Shown piece by piece: positions 17,629-25,281 of a stretch of DNA of 64,000 nt. Numbering within the stretch: position 1 is the first letter of the stretch; each line of letters starts with the position of its first letter. The stretch is from Bacillota bacterium. GTDB taxonomy: Bacteria; Bacillota; Clostridia; Christensenellales; SZUA-584. The DNA lies in the NCBI GenBank assembly GCA_023412005.1, contig JAEYOE010000024.1, positions 41,308-105,307 of the forward strand. Reading direction: 5' to 3'. A program made the position numbers and the translations under genes. Under the pieces are notes generated by a model. That model saw nothing but the letters and a program-made list of their open reading frames with translations, was not told the origin of the DNA and ran no database searches.

Positions 17629-18302
17629 GCCACTATGCCCCCGTCCTTAAGACGAATCACTCTGGTTCCGTATTTCGTCGATTCTTCTGAATGCGTAACC
17701 ATTACAACTGTGGTCTTTTGTTCACGGTTGATTTTTTGCAGCAGTTCCAAAATACCCGTCCCGTTAACACTGTCAAGATTGCCGATTGGCTCATCGGCAA
17801 ACAAGATCTCCGGGCGGGCGATTACAGCGCGGGCGATGGCAACCCTTTGCTGTTGGCCGCCGGAAAGCTCCTTGGGTGTACTCTGTCTTTTATCCCCGAG
17901 ATCCACCGCGTTGATAACCTCTTCGAGCCGCATTTTCATATCTTTTTTCTTTTTTCCGTCGAGCAGAACGGGCATCAGAATGTTCTCTTCAACCGTCAGA
18001 TTTGGTATCAAATTGTACGCCTGAAACACAAAGCCGATACGGCTGCGCCGTAAAGCGCTGATGGACGTGTCATTCATCTTTGATATGTCCTGCCCCCCAA
18101 TCTCAATCGTGCCCGCGGTCACATTTTCAAGGCCGCCCATCAAATAAAGCAATGTGCTCTTGCCGGAGCCCGACGGCCCCATCACGGAAACGAATTCACC
18201 GCATTCCACATGAAGGCTGATATCTTTCAACACCTTAATTTCCTCGGAACCCAGCATATAGCTCTTTACAACATTCTTCGCAAGTATAGCGTAATCACTC
18301 AT
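17625..18302 (-). CDS. ABC transporter ATPase of the MacB/LolD type
   Basis: A 225-aa ATPase with Walker A GPSGSGKST (about 43-51), signature LSGGQQQRVAIARA (about 140), Walker B ILFADEPIGNLDS and H-switch VTHSEES. All catalytic motifs are intact. It overlaps the DUF3021 gene by 8 bp upstream and the permease by 4 bp downstream. It energises the FtsX-type permease of the same operon. Confidence 0.95.
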   Translation of the reverse strand: MSDYAILAKNVVKSYMLGSEEIKVLKDISLHVECGEFVSVMGPSGSGKSTLLYLMGGLENVTAGTIEIGGQDISKMNDTSISALRRSRIGFVFQAYNLIPNLTVEENILMPVLLDGKKKKDMKMRLEEVINAVDLGDKRQSTPKELSGGQQQRVAIARAVIARPEILFADEPIGNLDSVNGTGILELLQKINREQKTTVVMVTHSEESTKYGTRVIRLKDGGIVA

Positions 18303-18705
18303 TGTCTTGTTTCCTTTCGTTTCTGAGCCGAATCAGCGAATTGATATCTTCAACTTCCTTCTTGGTGCGAGAGATACCGAGAAAGTATGTCACAATATAG
18401 ACCGGGGTTACATACACAATAACCCGCCACATATCGTCTATTGAAAACCAAGCGAACACCAGCCCGCATACAGCGACGATCGCACAAACCGCCAGATATT
18501 CAACAAGCATCTCGAGGGCATAATATCTGCTTTTGAACAAATTGGTGAGAAACTGGCATCCGCATATCAGAATCACACATACAATGAGTTCAAGGTAGAA
18601 CCGCACTTCCTGACTTAACTCCTGAGTGATGACACTCTGTGTTATGCCGTTAAACACGATAATTAAAAATGCAACAACAATCACCTTATTTATAAACTTT
18701 TTCAT
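18295..18705 (-). CDS. DUF3021 family membrane protein
   Basis: A 136-aa protein with four predicted transmembrane helices (about 7-27, 40-55, 67-88, 96-113) and a charged C-terminal tail (RTKKEVEDINSLIRLRNERKQ). DUF3021 genes are regularly placed next to LytTR-domain regulators; here its ATG overlaps the LytTR stop by 4 bp. Reported members are thought to act as membrane inhibitors of the partner LytTR protein. That role is inferred from family and position. Confidence 0.85.
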   Translation of the reverse strand: MKKFINKVIVVAFLIIVFNGITQSVITQELSQEVRFYLELIVCVILICGCQFLTNLFKSRYYALEMLVEYLAVCAIVAVCGLVFAWFSIDDMWRVIVYVTPVYIVTYFLGISRTKKEVEDINSLIRLRNERKQDNE

Positions 18706-19151
18706 TCTATGTTCAGTCCTTTCTGCAGGGCTTGTTTAATCGCGGGGATATACGTACGTGATACCGTGATGCGCTCACCATTGATAAGCGTTGTCTCCAG
18801 ACGACTGTTTTTAAGTGTCTCCACCTGCGATAGGAAGTCCAGATTCAGCACGCAAAACTTGCTGACCTGAACAAAGCCAAAGCCCTTCAGTTCGTCGGCC
18901 AGTCTGTAGAGAGGCTTCTCGCTGCGGTAAACCTGCTCTTTTGTGTAAATGAACGTTCTTTTATCAACGCTCTCAATATAATAGATATCCGCTGCGCTGA
19001 TTTTATACTGTCTGCCGTTGTCGCTGCCAACCAGCGCATAACAGCTGCTTTCAATCAGGCTGATCAAGCGTTTTACGGTTTCATCCATCTGCGGATAATT
19101 GATGGTCACTTCAATCTCACCGCCCGGCTTTTGCTCCAAATTCAGTTTCAT
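18702..19151 (-). CDS. LytTR-domain DNA-binding regulator (no receiver domain)
   Basis: A 149-aa protein. Residues about 1-45 are a short N-terminal segment, and 50-149 form a LytTR domain (DIYYIESVDKRTFIYTKEQVYRSEKPLYRL..., FVQVSKFCVLNLDFLSQVETLKNSRLETTLINGERITVSRTY). It has no receiver domain, as usual for LytTR proteins paired with DUF3021. ATG at 19151 is chosen for the AAGGACGG site just ahead; longer in-frame starts up to 19247 lack one and run over the promoter. It heads the operon with the DUF3021 protein and the ABC pair, and probably controls it. Confidence 0.88.
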   Translation of the reverse strand: MKLNLEQKPGGEIEVTINYPQMDETVKRLISLIESSCYALVGSDNGRQYKISAADIYYIESVDKRTFIYTKEQVYRSEKPLYRLADELKGFGFVQVSKFCVLNLDFLSQVETLKNSRLETTLINGERITVSRTYIPAIKQALQKGLNIE

Positions 19152-19179
19152 AAGCACCGTCCTTATTGTCTTCGTTTTG

Positions 19180-19208
19180 AGCATAGCATTGTGACAAAAT
19201 TCGCACAA
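19180..19208 (-). promoter_or_regulatory. Promoter of the LytTR-DUF3021-ABC operon
   Basis: Minus strand: -35 TTGTGC (19208-19203), 17-bp spacer, extended -10 TGC-TATGCT (-10 at 19185-19180). The spacer contains CACAA, forming an inverted repeat TTGTG..CACAA with the -35 box; this may be the LytTR autoregulatory site. Confidence 0.6.
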
Positions 19209-19270
19209 GGGATGATTAGCCAACCTGCATATTAAGGCTGCCAACACGCATCACTCGTTCTTTTAAATGC

Positions 19271-19295
19271 AAAAAAAGACCGCAATGCATGCGGT
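19271..19295 (-). terminator. Terminator of the agr locus
   Basis: Minus strand: ACCGCA (19295-19290), loop TGCAT, TGCGGT (19284-19279), then seven T residues (19277-19271). It lies about 100 bp past agrB and separates the agr genes from the LytTR operon. Confidence 0.8.
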
Positions 19296-19391
19296 GGGAG
19301 ATGTAGGATTGAGTTTATATTTTATTTGCATTTATGATGACAAAGCGGTTTATCATATATAGAGCATTGTCATCACAAAACCTATTTCGCT

Positions 19392-19976
19392 TCACCTGAA
19401 AGCCGTTTTTACTTTATGCCGCAATTTGTTGCTCACCGCCCCCGCTGCCACCATAACCGAAAAACTGCCATGAGTGACGCACACGCATTTTGCGGCTTCG
19501 CTTAAACCGAGCACCATAAGGACCAACACAGTAACCAGTTCAACCACGAGCACAATGATCGTTCTCTTCTTGTATGTTTTCCGCTCCGCCTCATCAAAAG
19601 GCTTGTTTTTATCCTCAACCGGTGCTATTGCCCATACAACAAGCGTTGAGACGGCAATAGCAATGATAAGAAGCAAATCTGATAACATGATGTAACCGAT
19701 AACCAGCAAGACAAGCGCCGCATGTACTGCGGTGAAAATGTAGCAGAGCCACGGCTTACCGGCATGGATTCCTCCCGATGACAAACGAAGCGGCGTGTAG
19801 GAAAAAATAAACAGAACGCTTTGCCACCACATACCCATAACGATGCCGATCAATAACACTGATACAGTCTGCAGCAACATTGTGACGCCCTGTTTCAAAC
19901 CATAGGAGTATATGTCTTTGTCTTCCTCCCGAATCGTCTGGCTCTTAACAAGATAGTCTGTAATTCTGTCAATCAT
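19392..19976 (-). CDS. agrB: AgrB-like accessory gene regulator protease
   Basis: A 194-aa membrane peptidase that trims and cyclises the AgrD precursor. The AgrB fold is clear: four to six helices and the catalytic pair His71 and Cys78 in GGIHAGKPWLC, with the same H-x6-C spacing as His77/Cys84 of staphylococcal AgrB. The conserved run YTPLRLSSGG precedes them. Its ATG lies 3 bp after the stop of the agrD gene at 19980. Gene order (agrA, agrC, agrD, agrB) is the reverse of the staphylococcal agrBDCA operon. Confidence 0.95.
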   Translation of the reverse strand: MIDRITDYLVKSQTIREEDKDIYSYGLKQGVTMLLQTVSVLLIGIVMGMWWQSVLFIFSYTPLRLSSGGIHAGKPWLCYIFTAVHAALVLLVIGYIMLSDLLLIIAIAVSTLVVWAIAPVEDKNKPFDEAERKTYKKRTIIVLVVELVTVLVLMVLGLSEAAKCVCVTHGSFSVMVAAGAVSNKLRHKVKTAFR

Positions 19977-19979
19977 CGT

Positions 19980-20111
19980 TTAGAATTTGCGCAGTTTTTT
20001 GACACTTTCCGGCAGCGTCGGCTGGTGCCACCAAAGAATACAGGCTGTATTTGCGCTAAGCTTGGCTGTCTGCAATCCGAAGCATGCTACGAACTGAATG
20101 AGTTTCTTCAT
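19980..20111 (-). CDS. agrD: AgrD-like cyclic (thio)lactone autoinducer peptide precursor, 43 aa
   Basis: A 43-codon gene just upstream of agrB, with GGAGG 9 nt before the ATG. The peptide has the three AgrD parts: an amphipathic leader (MKKLIQFVACFGLQTAKLSA), a core around Cys24 (NTACILWW), and a C-terminal tail starting HQPTLPESVKK that matches the 'YQPKxPxxLKK' tail of clostridial AgrD peptides. The likely product is a five-residue thiolactone ring closed between Cys24 and Trp28, with a short N-terminal tail. Ring size and cleavage sites are inferences from the family. A second Cys (Cys10) is inside the leader. Confidence 0.93.
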   Translation of the reverse strand: MKKLIQFVACFGLQTAKLSANTACILWWHQPTLPESVKKLRKF

Positions 20112-20143
20112 TGTCCATTACCTCCTATATTAATTTCGACACC

Positions 20144-20172
20144 AGAATAGCACATCCTTATCGAATAATGGT
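20144..20172 (-). promoter_or_regulatory. agrDB promoter with extended -10 and poor -35
   Basis: Minus strand: ACCATT at the -35 position (20172-20167), 17-bp spacer, extended -10 TGC-TATTCT (-10 at 20149-20144). The -35 is far from consensus, as expected for an activator-dependent promoter; the direct repeats at 20178-20209 lie immediately upstream. Confidence 0.6.
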
Positions 20173-20177
20173 GAAAG

Positions 20178-20209
20178 ATGTCATGAAATCAAGTGTAAAT
20201 GTCATGAAA
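20178..20209 (-). promoter_or_regulatory. Direct-repeat site for the AgrA-type LytTR regulator
   Basis: TTTCATGACAT (minus strand) is repeated exactly at 20209-20199 and 20188-20178, a 21-bp period (two helical turns). LytTR regulators such as AgrA and ComE bind paired direct repeats with this spacing, placed just upstream of a weak -35. Here the centres are about -46 and -67 from the expected start of agrDB transcription. The site fits in the gap between the agrC stop and agrD. Confidence 0.75.
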
Positions 20210-20210
20210 A

Positions 20211-21485
20211 CTATTTATTGATCATTGATAGTTCAACAACGAAGTTTTTATCATACGAAATGTGTACCGTTCCGTTGTATTTACTGACAATGGTTTCCAC
20301 ATTAATCAGGCCGAATCCGTGATCTTTTTGAGCTCTTTTTGTGGTTAGAAAAATGCCTCCGCTGGTCAAAACGGGGCGACGATACGGATTTTCGAATACG
20401 ATAACAAACAAACCGTTGATACTGCCAATGGTGAAATTGATATACTTATCGTCGATTCGGCTGGCGACAAGTGCTTCAATCGCATTGTCAAACAGATTCC
20501 CGATAATGCTGATATAATCCTGAGGCGGAATCAGCACCTTCTCTTTAATCTGTATCGATTCGTTCACCCGAATACTGTTTTCTTTGGCAGTGCTCACTTT
20601 AAAGTTGATAATGCTGTCGAGCTCCGCAATATCGGTGTTTGATACCTTTTCGGTTGCGTTCATTTTTTTCGATATGCTCTTGATATAGTCTCCGGCTTTT
20701 TTCATTTCGCCGCTCATCACAAGCGACTGAATGGTGTTTAAGTGGTTGGCCATATCGTGCTTAATAAAGCGTATTTCTTTTTGAGCCTTGTTTACAATGT
20801 TCAACTCGTGAAGATACGAATTCGACTGCATCTCCAGCTGCTTTTTCTGTTCTTTATCATGGTATTCTTTCGAGGTAATGTTAATAAAGTAAAAAATGAA
20901 AATACAGATAATAAACAGTGATATAATACTGATCAGTTCCAGTACACGGTTATTATACTGAATCGTCATCAGCACGTACGTTAAGAACAGTATGCCGGCC
21001 GCCACCAGAAAAACGCTGAGCGTTTGGCGCACCGTCATTTTCACCTTGTTCTTAATATCGAGTTTTCTCAAAACGGTGCCGCACAGAATAAATGTGAGCA
21101 GCTTCGATACGGACATTCCCCAGATCAACGTCATCTCGGCTGTTTTTTTGTACTGCAAACCAAGCACGTTATACAACATCACCACAATGCTTTCTATAGC
21201 CGCCATAAAAACAAACAGCGAAACAACAGCAATGATTTTTTTAGCCAAAGAAGCTTGGTAATTGAAAGATATAACGAGCCACAGCAAAATGTTAATTGCG
21301 AGATTCAGCAACGGGACATCAAACAGCAGATACATAAGACTCGAAATGATAAAGTACCCTGCAAACGACAAATAAAAAACCACAGGGCCTGTCTTGCGTT
21401 TACCCAATATAAAAGAATAGGCGTAAAGCACAATGTATGTGGAAAACGCGTTAAAAATCAGATAAAACGTCTCAAACAATATCAT
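20211..21485 (-). CDS. agrC: AgrC-like sensor histidine kinase
   Basis: A 424-aa membrane kinase. Six or seven hydrophobic helices fill residues 5-205, the AgrC-type peptide sensor. A linker helix (KEYHDKEQKKQLEMQ) leads to the phosphoacceptor His243 in IKHDMANHLN, typical of the HPK10 family. The C-terminal GHKL ATPase domain has the N box NLFDNAIEAL and a G box near KRAQKDHGFGLINVETIV. It overlaps the response regulator stop by ATGA (21482-21485). It should sense the cyclic peptide made from the agrD gene. Confidence 0.92.
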   Translation of the reverse strand: MILFETFYLIFNAFSTYIVLYAYSFILGKRKTGPVVFYLSFAGYFIISSLMYLLFDVPLLNLAINILLWLVISFNYQASLAKKIIAVVSLFVFMAAIESIVVMLYNVLGLQYKKTAEMTLIWGMSVSKLLTFILCGTVLRKLDIKNKVKMTVRQTLSVFLVAAGILFLTYVLMTIQYNNRVLELISIISLFIICIFIFYFINITSKEYHDKEQKKQLEMQSNSYLHELNIVNKAQKEIRFIKHDMANHLNTIQSLVMSGEMKKAGDYIKSISKKMNATEKVSNTDIAELDSIINFKVSTAKENSIRVNESIQIKEKVLIPPQDYISIIGNLFDNAIEALVASRIDDKYINFTIGSINGLFVIVFENPYRRPVLTSGGIFLTTKRAQKDHGFGLINVETIVSKYNGTVHISYDKNFVVELSMINK

Positions 21486-22207
21486 TTCTCCTTTAATTTT
21501 ATTAATGCTATTTTTGTCAATACATCCATCACTTCTGCCTTCTTGTTTTGGCTGATAACCAGTTCATCACCGTTGTTCATTTTTATTGAGGTGTATTTGT
21601 ATTCTCTGATTTGGCCGGTATTTATTAAAAACGATCTGTGAATCTGTATAAAGCCCTGCAGATTCATCGCAAGCAAATCCGCCATTGTCCCATAGTATTC
21701 TTCACTTCCTGTTATTGTCACAATTCTGATTTTTCTTAAGGCACTTTCAAAGTACTGAATATCCGATAAATAGACGGTAATCGGAAAATGGCCGCTTTTA
21801 TAAACGAAAACGCCGCGTTCTTCTTCAATAAGCGAAAGCGTCTTTTTAAACACCGCCTCAACTTTGTCTTTGTCGAGCGGCTTGATAATAAAGTTAACCG
21901 GCCTTGCCTCAAAGGCTTCAAAAACATAATCCTTTATGGCTGAGATAAAAATAATTTTTGATTTTTCGTCATGATATTGGTCACGTATGATTTTGCCAAC
22001 CTGTATACCGCTGAGATTTTTCATCACAATGTCTAAAAAGAAGATATCAAAACGATGAGCCTCACTTAAGCTTTTAACCAGCGATTCCCCATCTGAAAAA
22101 GTTGAGATCGTGTATTCATATTCATTGGTTTCGCATATCATACGGATGACAGCTCTTAATTCGTGGCATATAAAAATGTCATCATCGCATATGGCAATTC
22201 TCAGCAT
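21482..22207 (-). CDS. agrA: AgrA-like LytTR response regulator
   Basis: A 241-aa regulator. The receiver domain (1-125) has the acidic pocket ICDDD and the phosphoacceptor Asp59 in FFLDIV, with Lys near KPLDKDK. The LytTR DNA-binding domain covers about 140-240 (ISDIQYFESALRKIRIVT..., FIQIHRSFLINTGQIREY). ATG at 22207 is selected because AGGAGC is 9 nt upstream; a longer frame to 22276 would overlap the promoter. Probable targets are the direct repeats at 20178-20209. Confidence 0.93.
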   Translation of the reverse strand: MLRIAICDDDIFICHELRAVIRMICETNEYEYTISTFSDGESLVKSLSEAHRFDIFFLDIVMKNLSGIQVGKIIRDQYHDEKSKIIFISAIKDYVFEAFEARPVNFIIKPLDKDKVEAVFKKTLSLIEEERGVFVYKSGHFPITVYLSDIQYFESALRKIRIVTITGSEEYYGTMADLLAMNLQGFIQIHRSFLINTGQIREYKYTSIKMNNGDELVISQNKKAEVMDVLTKIALIKLKEK

Positions 22208-22240
22208 GGAAGCAAAGCTCCTATTAGTGGTGTTATGTAT

Positions 22241-22268
22241 ATTATACCATAATATACAATCTTCACAA
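22241..22268 (-). promoter_or_regulatory. Promoter of agrA-agrC
   Basis: Minus strand: -35 TTGTGA (22268-22263), 16-bp spacer, extended perfect -10 TGG-TATAAT (-10 at 22246-22241), about 34 bp ahead of the agrA start. It does not carry the TTTCATGACAT repeats found before agrD, so basal regulator expression may be constitutive. Confidence 0.75.
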
Positions 22269-22307
22269 TTTCTCAAGTCATATTCTGTTTAATTTTATAC
22301 AAATATG

Positions 22308-22336
22308 AAAAAAACGCCTTAAGAAGACGCTTTTTT
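22308..22336 (-). terminator. Terminator between the acyl-CoA ligase gene and the agr locus
   Basis: AAAAAAACGCCTT (22308-22320) and AAGACGCTTTTTT (22324-22336) form an A/T-flanked stem with mismatches, able to act in the minus direction after the ligase gene. The stem is imperfect. Confidence 0.5.
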
Positions 22337-22369
22337 ATTAAACATATTGGACTTATCTTGCTGTCTGCT

Positions 22370-24109
22370 TCAGGCTTGTGCGCCCTCCAGCGCAAGGTCC
22401 TCCGACGTGATGCGCGATTTCTCCAGCGCGCTGTATTCCACTTTCCCAACCAGCGTCGTCGGCAGCTTGTCACGAAACTCAATGGCACGCGGCACACTCC
22501 ATTTTATCAGATGCTTCTGGCAGTGCTTTATCAATGTCCTCTTTGTTTCATCCGAGGCCGTTGCGGCATCTTCCAGCACAATGTATGCTTTCACGCTGGT
22601 CATCTGATAATCGTCCGGCACGCCCACAACGCAGGCTCTGAACACCAGCTCATGCGCCTCCAATACCTGCTCCACCTGCATCGGGTACACGTTCACGCCG
22701 GATACTTTGAGCATGCGCTTTTCGCGGCTCTTGAAATACAGGTAGCCGTCTTCATCCATGCTGCCGATGTCACCCGTATACAGCCAGCGGATACCGTCTT
22801 CATCCGTTCGGATGGTCTTGGCGGTCTCTTTTGGATGATGGATGTATTCTTTCATCAGCGTGGGGCCCGCCAATGCGATCTCTCCGTTCTCGCCGATGGG
22901 CACCTCCCGCTTTGTTTCCATATCCACCACCTTGGCCAGCATGCCCGGCATCGGTATACCGATAGCACCCCTGCGATAAAGGCCGGGCGGGGTCAGCACG
23001 CATCCCGTTACGGTTTCGGTCAGGCCGTAGCCCTCGGCCAGCTCTACCTTGCTGCCCTGGGCCTTGAGCCGCTCATCAAAACGCACTTTCAGCTCGGGGG
23101 ACAAGCTGTCGCCGCCGCTGTAGATCGCTTTTAAGCGGTCGAAGCGAACCTTCGCAAAGTTCTTGTCGCGCAGCATGGCCTCAAACATGGTGGGCACGCC
23201 CGCAATAAACGTTGGCTGGTGCTTTCTTAAGCTGTCGATGTATATCTTGGTGCCGAATTTGGGTTCGAGTATAACCGTACCGCCGTTACACAGAATGGTA
23301 TGAATACAGATGCCAAGGCCGAACCCGTGAAACACCGGCAGTATCGCGATCACACTGTCGTCTTTTGAAAAATCCGCAAAAGGCCCAATGATAGCCGACA
23401 GTGCGTTAAAGTTGTAAGAAGACAGCAAAATCCCTTTGGGCATATTGGTTGTGCCGCCGGAGAACAGCACCACCGCGCCGTCTTTCGGATCAATCTGCCG
23501 ATTGAAGGTATCTTGAAAGTTTTCAGATTTTCTTATGAAGTCGCGCCAATAGATAACCCGGCTGTCTTCGGGTATTTTGTTCTGCCCGCCTTTGATGATA
23601 TTAAACATCACCTTTTTGGAGCCGGGTAAAAAGTCGGAAATCTTTGTGACCAGCAGCTTTTGATCCTGCCGGAGAAACTGTTTAAACCGATCGTAGAACA
23701 TGTCCACCGTCACACACCAAATGCTGTCTGTTTCTTTAACGTACTGCTCCAGCTCGCTCGCCGAATACAGCGGATGCGTCATCGCCACGCGGGCACCAAT
23801 TTTGTTGAGCGCGTAGAAAATGATCAGCGCATTGGGGATATTGGGCATCGATTGCAGCACACTGTCGCCCGGCTTTACTCCGTGCGCGGTAAACGCCGCA
23901 GCACATCGGTCAATCATCGCCAGCAGTTTTTCAAATGGTATTTTAGCGCCCATGTAGTTAATGGCGGTTTTATCCGGGTATTTTAACGCAGTGTCGCGCA
24001 GCAGCTCATACATCGTTAAATTCGGTACGTCCGTAAATTCCGGGATACCATTATACAGCTTAAGCCATGGTTTTTTAACTTCTGCGTCTTTATAAATTCC
24101 GTTATCCAT
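22370..24109 (-). CDS. AMP-dependent acyl-CoA synthetase/ligase
   Basis: A 579-aa adenylate-forming enzyme. Motifs in order: VVLFSGGTTNMPKGI (P-loop A3), FHGFGLGIC, EGYGLTETV (A5), GEIALAGPTLMKEY, YTGDIG (A7), KSREKRMLKVSG and VNVYP, with the C-terminal catalytic Lys region KVEYSALEKSRI. It activates a carboxylic acid, probably a fatty or aromatic acid, to its CoA thioester. GAGGTGA lies about 6 nt before ATG 24109; the GTG at 24118 overlaps that site. It follows the E2-like acyltransferase gene with an 10-bp gap and probably works with it. Confidence 0.92.
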   Translation of the reverse strand: MDNGIYKDAEVKKPWLKLYNGIPEFTDVPNLTMYELLRDTALKYPDKTAINYMGAKIPFEKLLAMIDRCAAAFTAHGVKPGDSVLQSMPNIPNALIIFYALNKIGARVAMTHPLYSASELEQYVKETDSIWCVTVDMFYDRFKQFLRQDQKLLVTKISDFLPGSKKVMFNIIKGGQNKIPEDSRVIYWRDFIRKSENFQDTFNRQIDPKDGAVVLFSGGTTNMPKGILLSSYNFNALSAIIGPFADFSKDDSVIAILPVFHGFGLGICIHTILCNGGTVILEPKFGTKIYIDSLRKHQPTFIAGVPTMFEAMLRDKNFAKVRFDRLKAIYSGGDSLSPELKVRFDERLKAQGSKVELAEGYGLTETVTGCVLTPPGLYRRGAIGIPMPGMLAKVVDMETKREVPIGENGEIALAGPTLMKEYIHHPKETAKTIRTDEDGIRWLYTGDIGSMDEDGYLYFKSREKRMLKVSGVNVYPMQVEQVLEAHELVFRACVVGVPDDYQMTSVKAYIVLEDAATASDETKRTLIKHCQKHLIKWSVPRAIEFRDKLPTTLVGKVEYSALEKSRITSEDLALEGAQA

Positions 24110-24119
24110 GCCGTTCACC

Positions 24120-24941
24120 TCACAGGCTCTCGATGGATTCGGGATTTTTCAGGTAACTTTCCATCAGCTCCAATGAGCGTGCAAAGTAAAACCCATCCGC
24201 GATCCTCTCGTCGAGCGACAACTTTACCTCAACCATTTTCTTCGCCACAATCGTGCCATCCTCCAACGCCACGGGCTTGTACCCTATTTTGCCGATAGCG
24301 ATAAACACAGAGCAGTTGCCCCATTCAAACAGGTGATGGAACGGCGCTTCGATGCCGATACTCCCAAGGTTCGCAATATAAACGCTGCAGCGCAGCGGGT
24401 CCACATCCGCAAACATTTTTGGCATGTTGAAGTAAAAATCCAGCCACCGGAGCAGCGCAAACAGCGCGCGCAGCATAAATCGCGGCAGCTTCATCAGCGT
24501 TTCAATCACCTTGTCGTCATCTTTTTTTACATCATCGGATTTTGCGGTTTTGATATCTTTCTTTAGCTTGACCAAAACATCCTGAAAGGTTGTGTTTTCA
24601 TTGAAGGTGAGCGCGACGTTTGTCTCCTCACTTTCGTCGGAGGCCACCTTTTTGGCGATGAAGGACAGCTTGATATCGTTGCGCTGATAGAGCTTGCGCC
24701 CGGATACAAACCGGTTTAAATGCGGGCGCTCTTTGATGAGCTTCACCACAGCGGCAACGAACATCTGAAAAAACTTGATTTCCTCGCCCTGCGCTTGTTT
24801 CTTATCGATATAGGCCAGCAGATTTTCCACATCAAACGACGTGTTGAAATAAACGAGCGACTCGGTTCTTGTGCGCATCATGTAAGGGAACATGGCATTC
24901 AGCGGATGAACCTTAACGACGCGTCCGTCTCTTTTCGCCAT
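24120..24941 (-). CDS. 2-oxoacid dehydrogenase E2/CAT-like acyltransferase domain protein with changed catalytic motif
   Basis: A 273-aa protein with the catalytic-domain fold of dihydrolipoamide acyltransferases and chloramphenicol acetyltransferase (PF00198-like). There is no lipoyl or subunit-binding domain. In E2 enzymes the C-terminal motif is D-H-x-x-x-D-G with an essential His. Here it reads DERIADG (residues 244-250), so His is replaced by Glu. It is paired with an acyl-CoA ligase, suggesting transfer or binding of an acyl group to an unknown acceptor. The substitution could mean a different mechanism or loss of activity. ATG 24941 has GAGAGG upstream. Confidence 0.8.
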   Translation of the reverse strand: MAKRDGRVVKVHPLNAMFPYMMRTRTESLVYFNTSFDVENLLAYIDKKQAQGEEIKFFQMFVAAVVKLIKERPHLNRFVSGRKLYQRNDIKLSFIAKKVASDESEETNVALTFNENTTFQDVLVKLKKDIKTAKSDDVKKDDDKVIETLMKLPRFMLRALFALLRWLDFYFNMPKMFADVDPLRCSVYIANLGSIGIEAPFHHLFEWGNCSVFIAIGKIGYKPVALEDGTIVAKKMVEVKLSLDERIADGFYFARSLELMESYLKNPESIESL

Positions 24942-25090
24942 ATGAATACCTCTCAGAAATGAAAATATAGAATAATACCTTGTTTAAATATATCTTAATT
25001 AAAATGAATATGCAATAAGTGGTCGATTACAGAAATCGCTATATATACGGCTCTTATACTGTATTTATGATGCTCATAAGATCATAATTA

Positions 25091-25129
25091 GAAAAACAAA
25101 AATGGAAGCTATCTTTTCAGACCCTTCCA
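25091..25129 (-). terminator. Terminator after the alpha/beta hydrolase gene
   Basis: Minus strand: TGGAAG (25129-25124), 15-nt loop, CTTCCA (25108-25103), then TTTTTGTTTTTC. The remainder of the 24942-25281 gap is AT-rich with no gene seen. Confidence 0.65.
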
Positions 25130-25281
25130 CTCAGTTCTTGTTTAAAATTCCCTCGTCATTGAGTTTAACAGCAGTGACGCATCTCCTCAGGCAGCACCCG
25201 CTTTCACAGAAGATGAGGTATACCGAATCTTAACAACCGTGTCCTGCTTGTGTTGGCCAAGATCATCTTCTACTTAGCTCT

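Noticed and set aside
22358..23134. 258-codon open frame on the plus strand
   Set aside because: Antisense to the acyl-CoA ligase; no ribosome site and His/Arg-rich composition typical of shadows.
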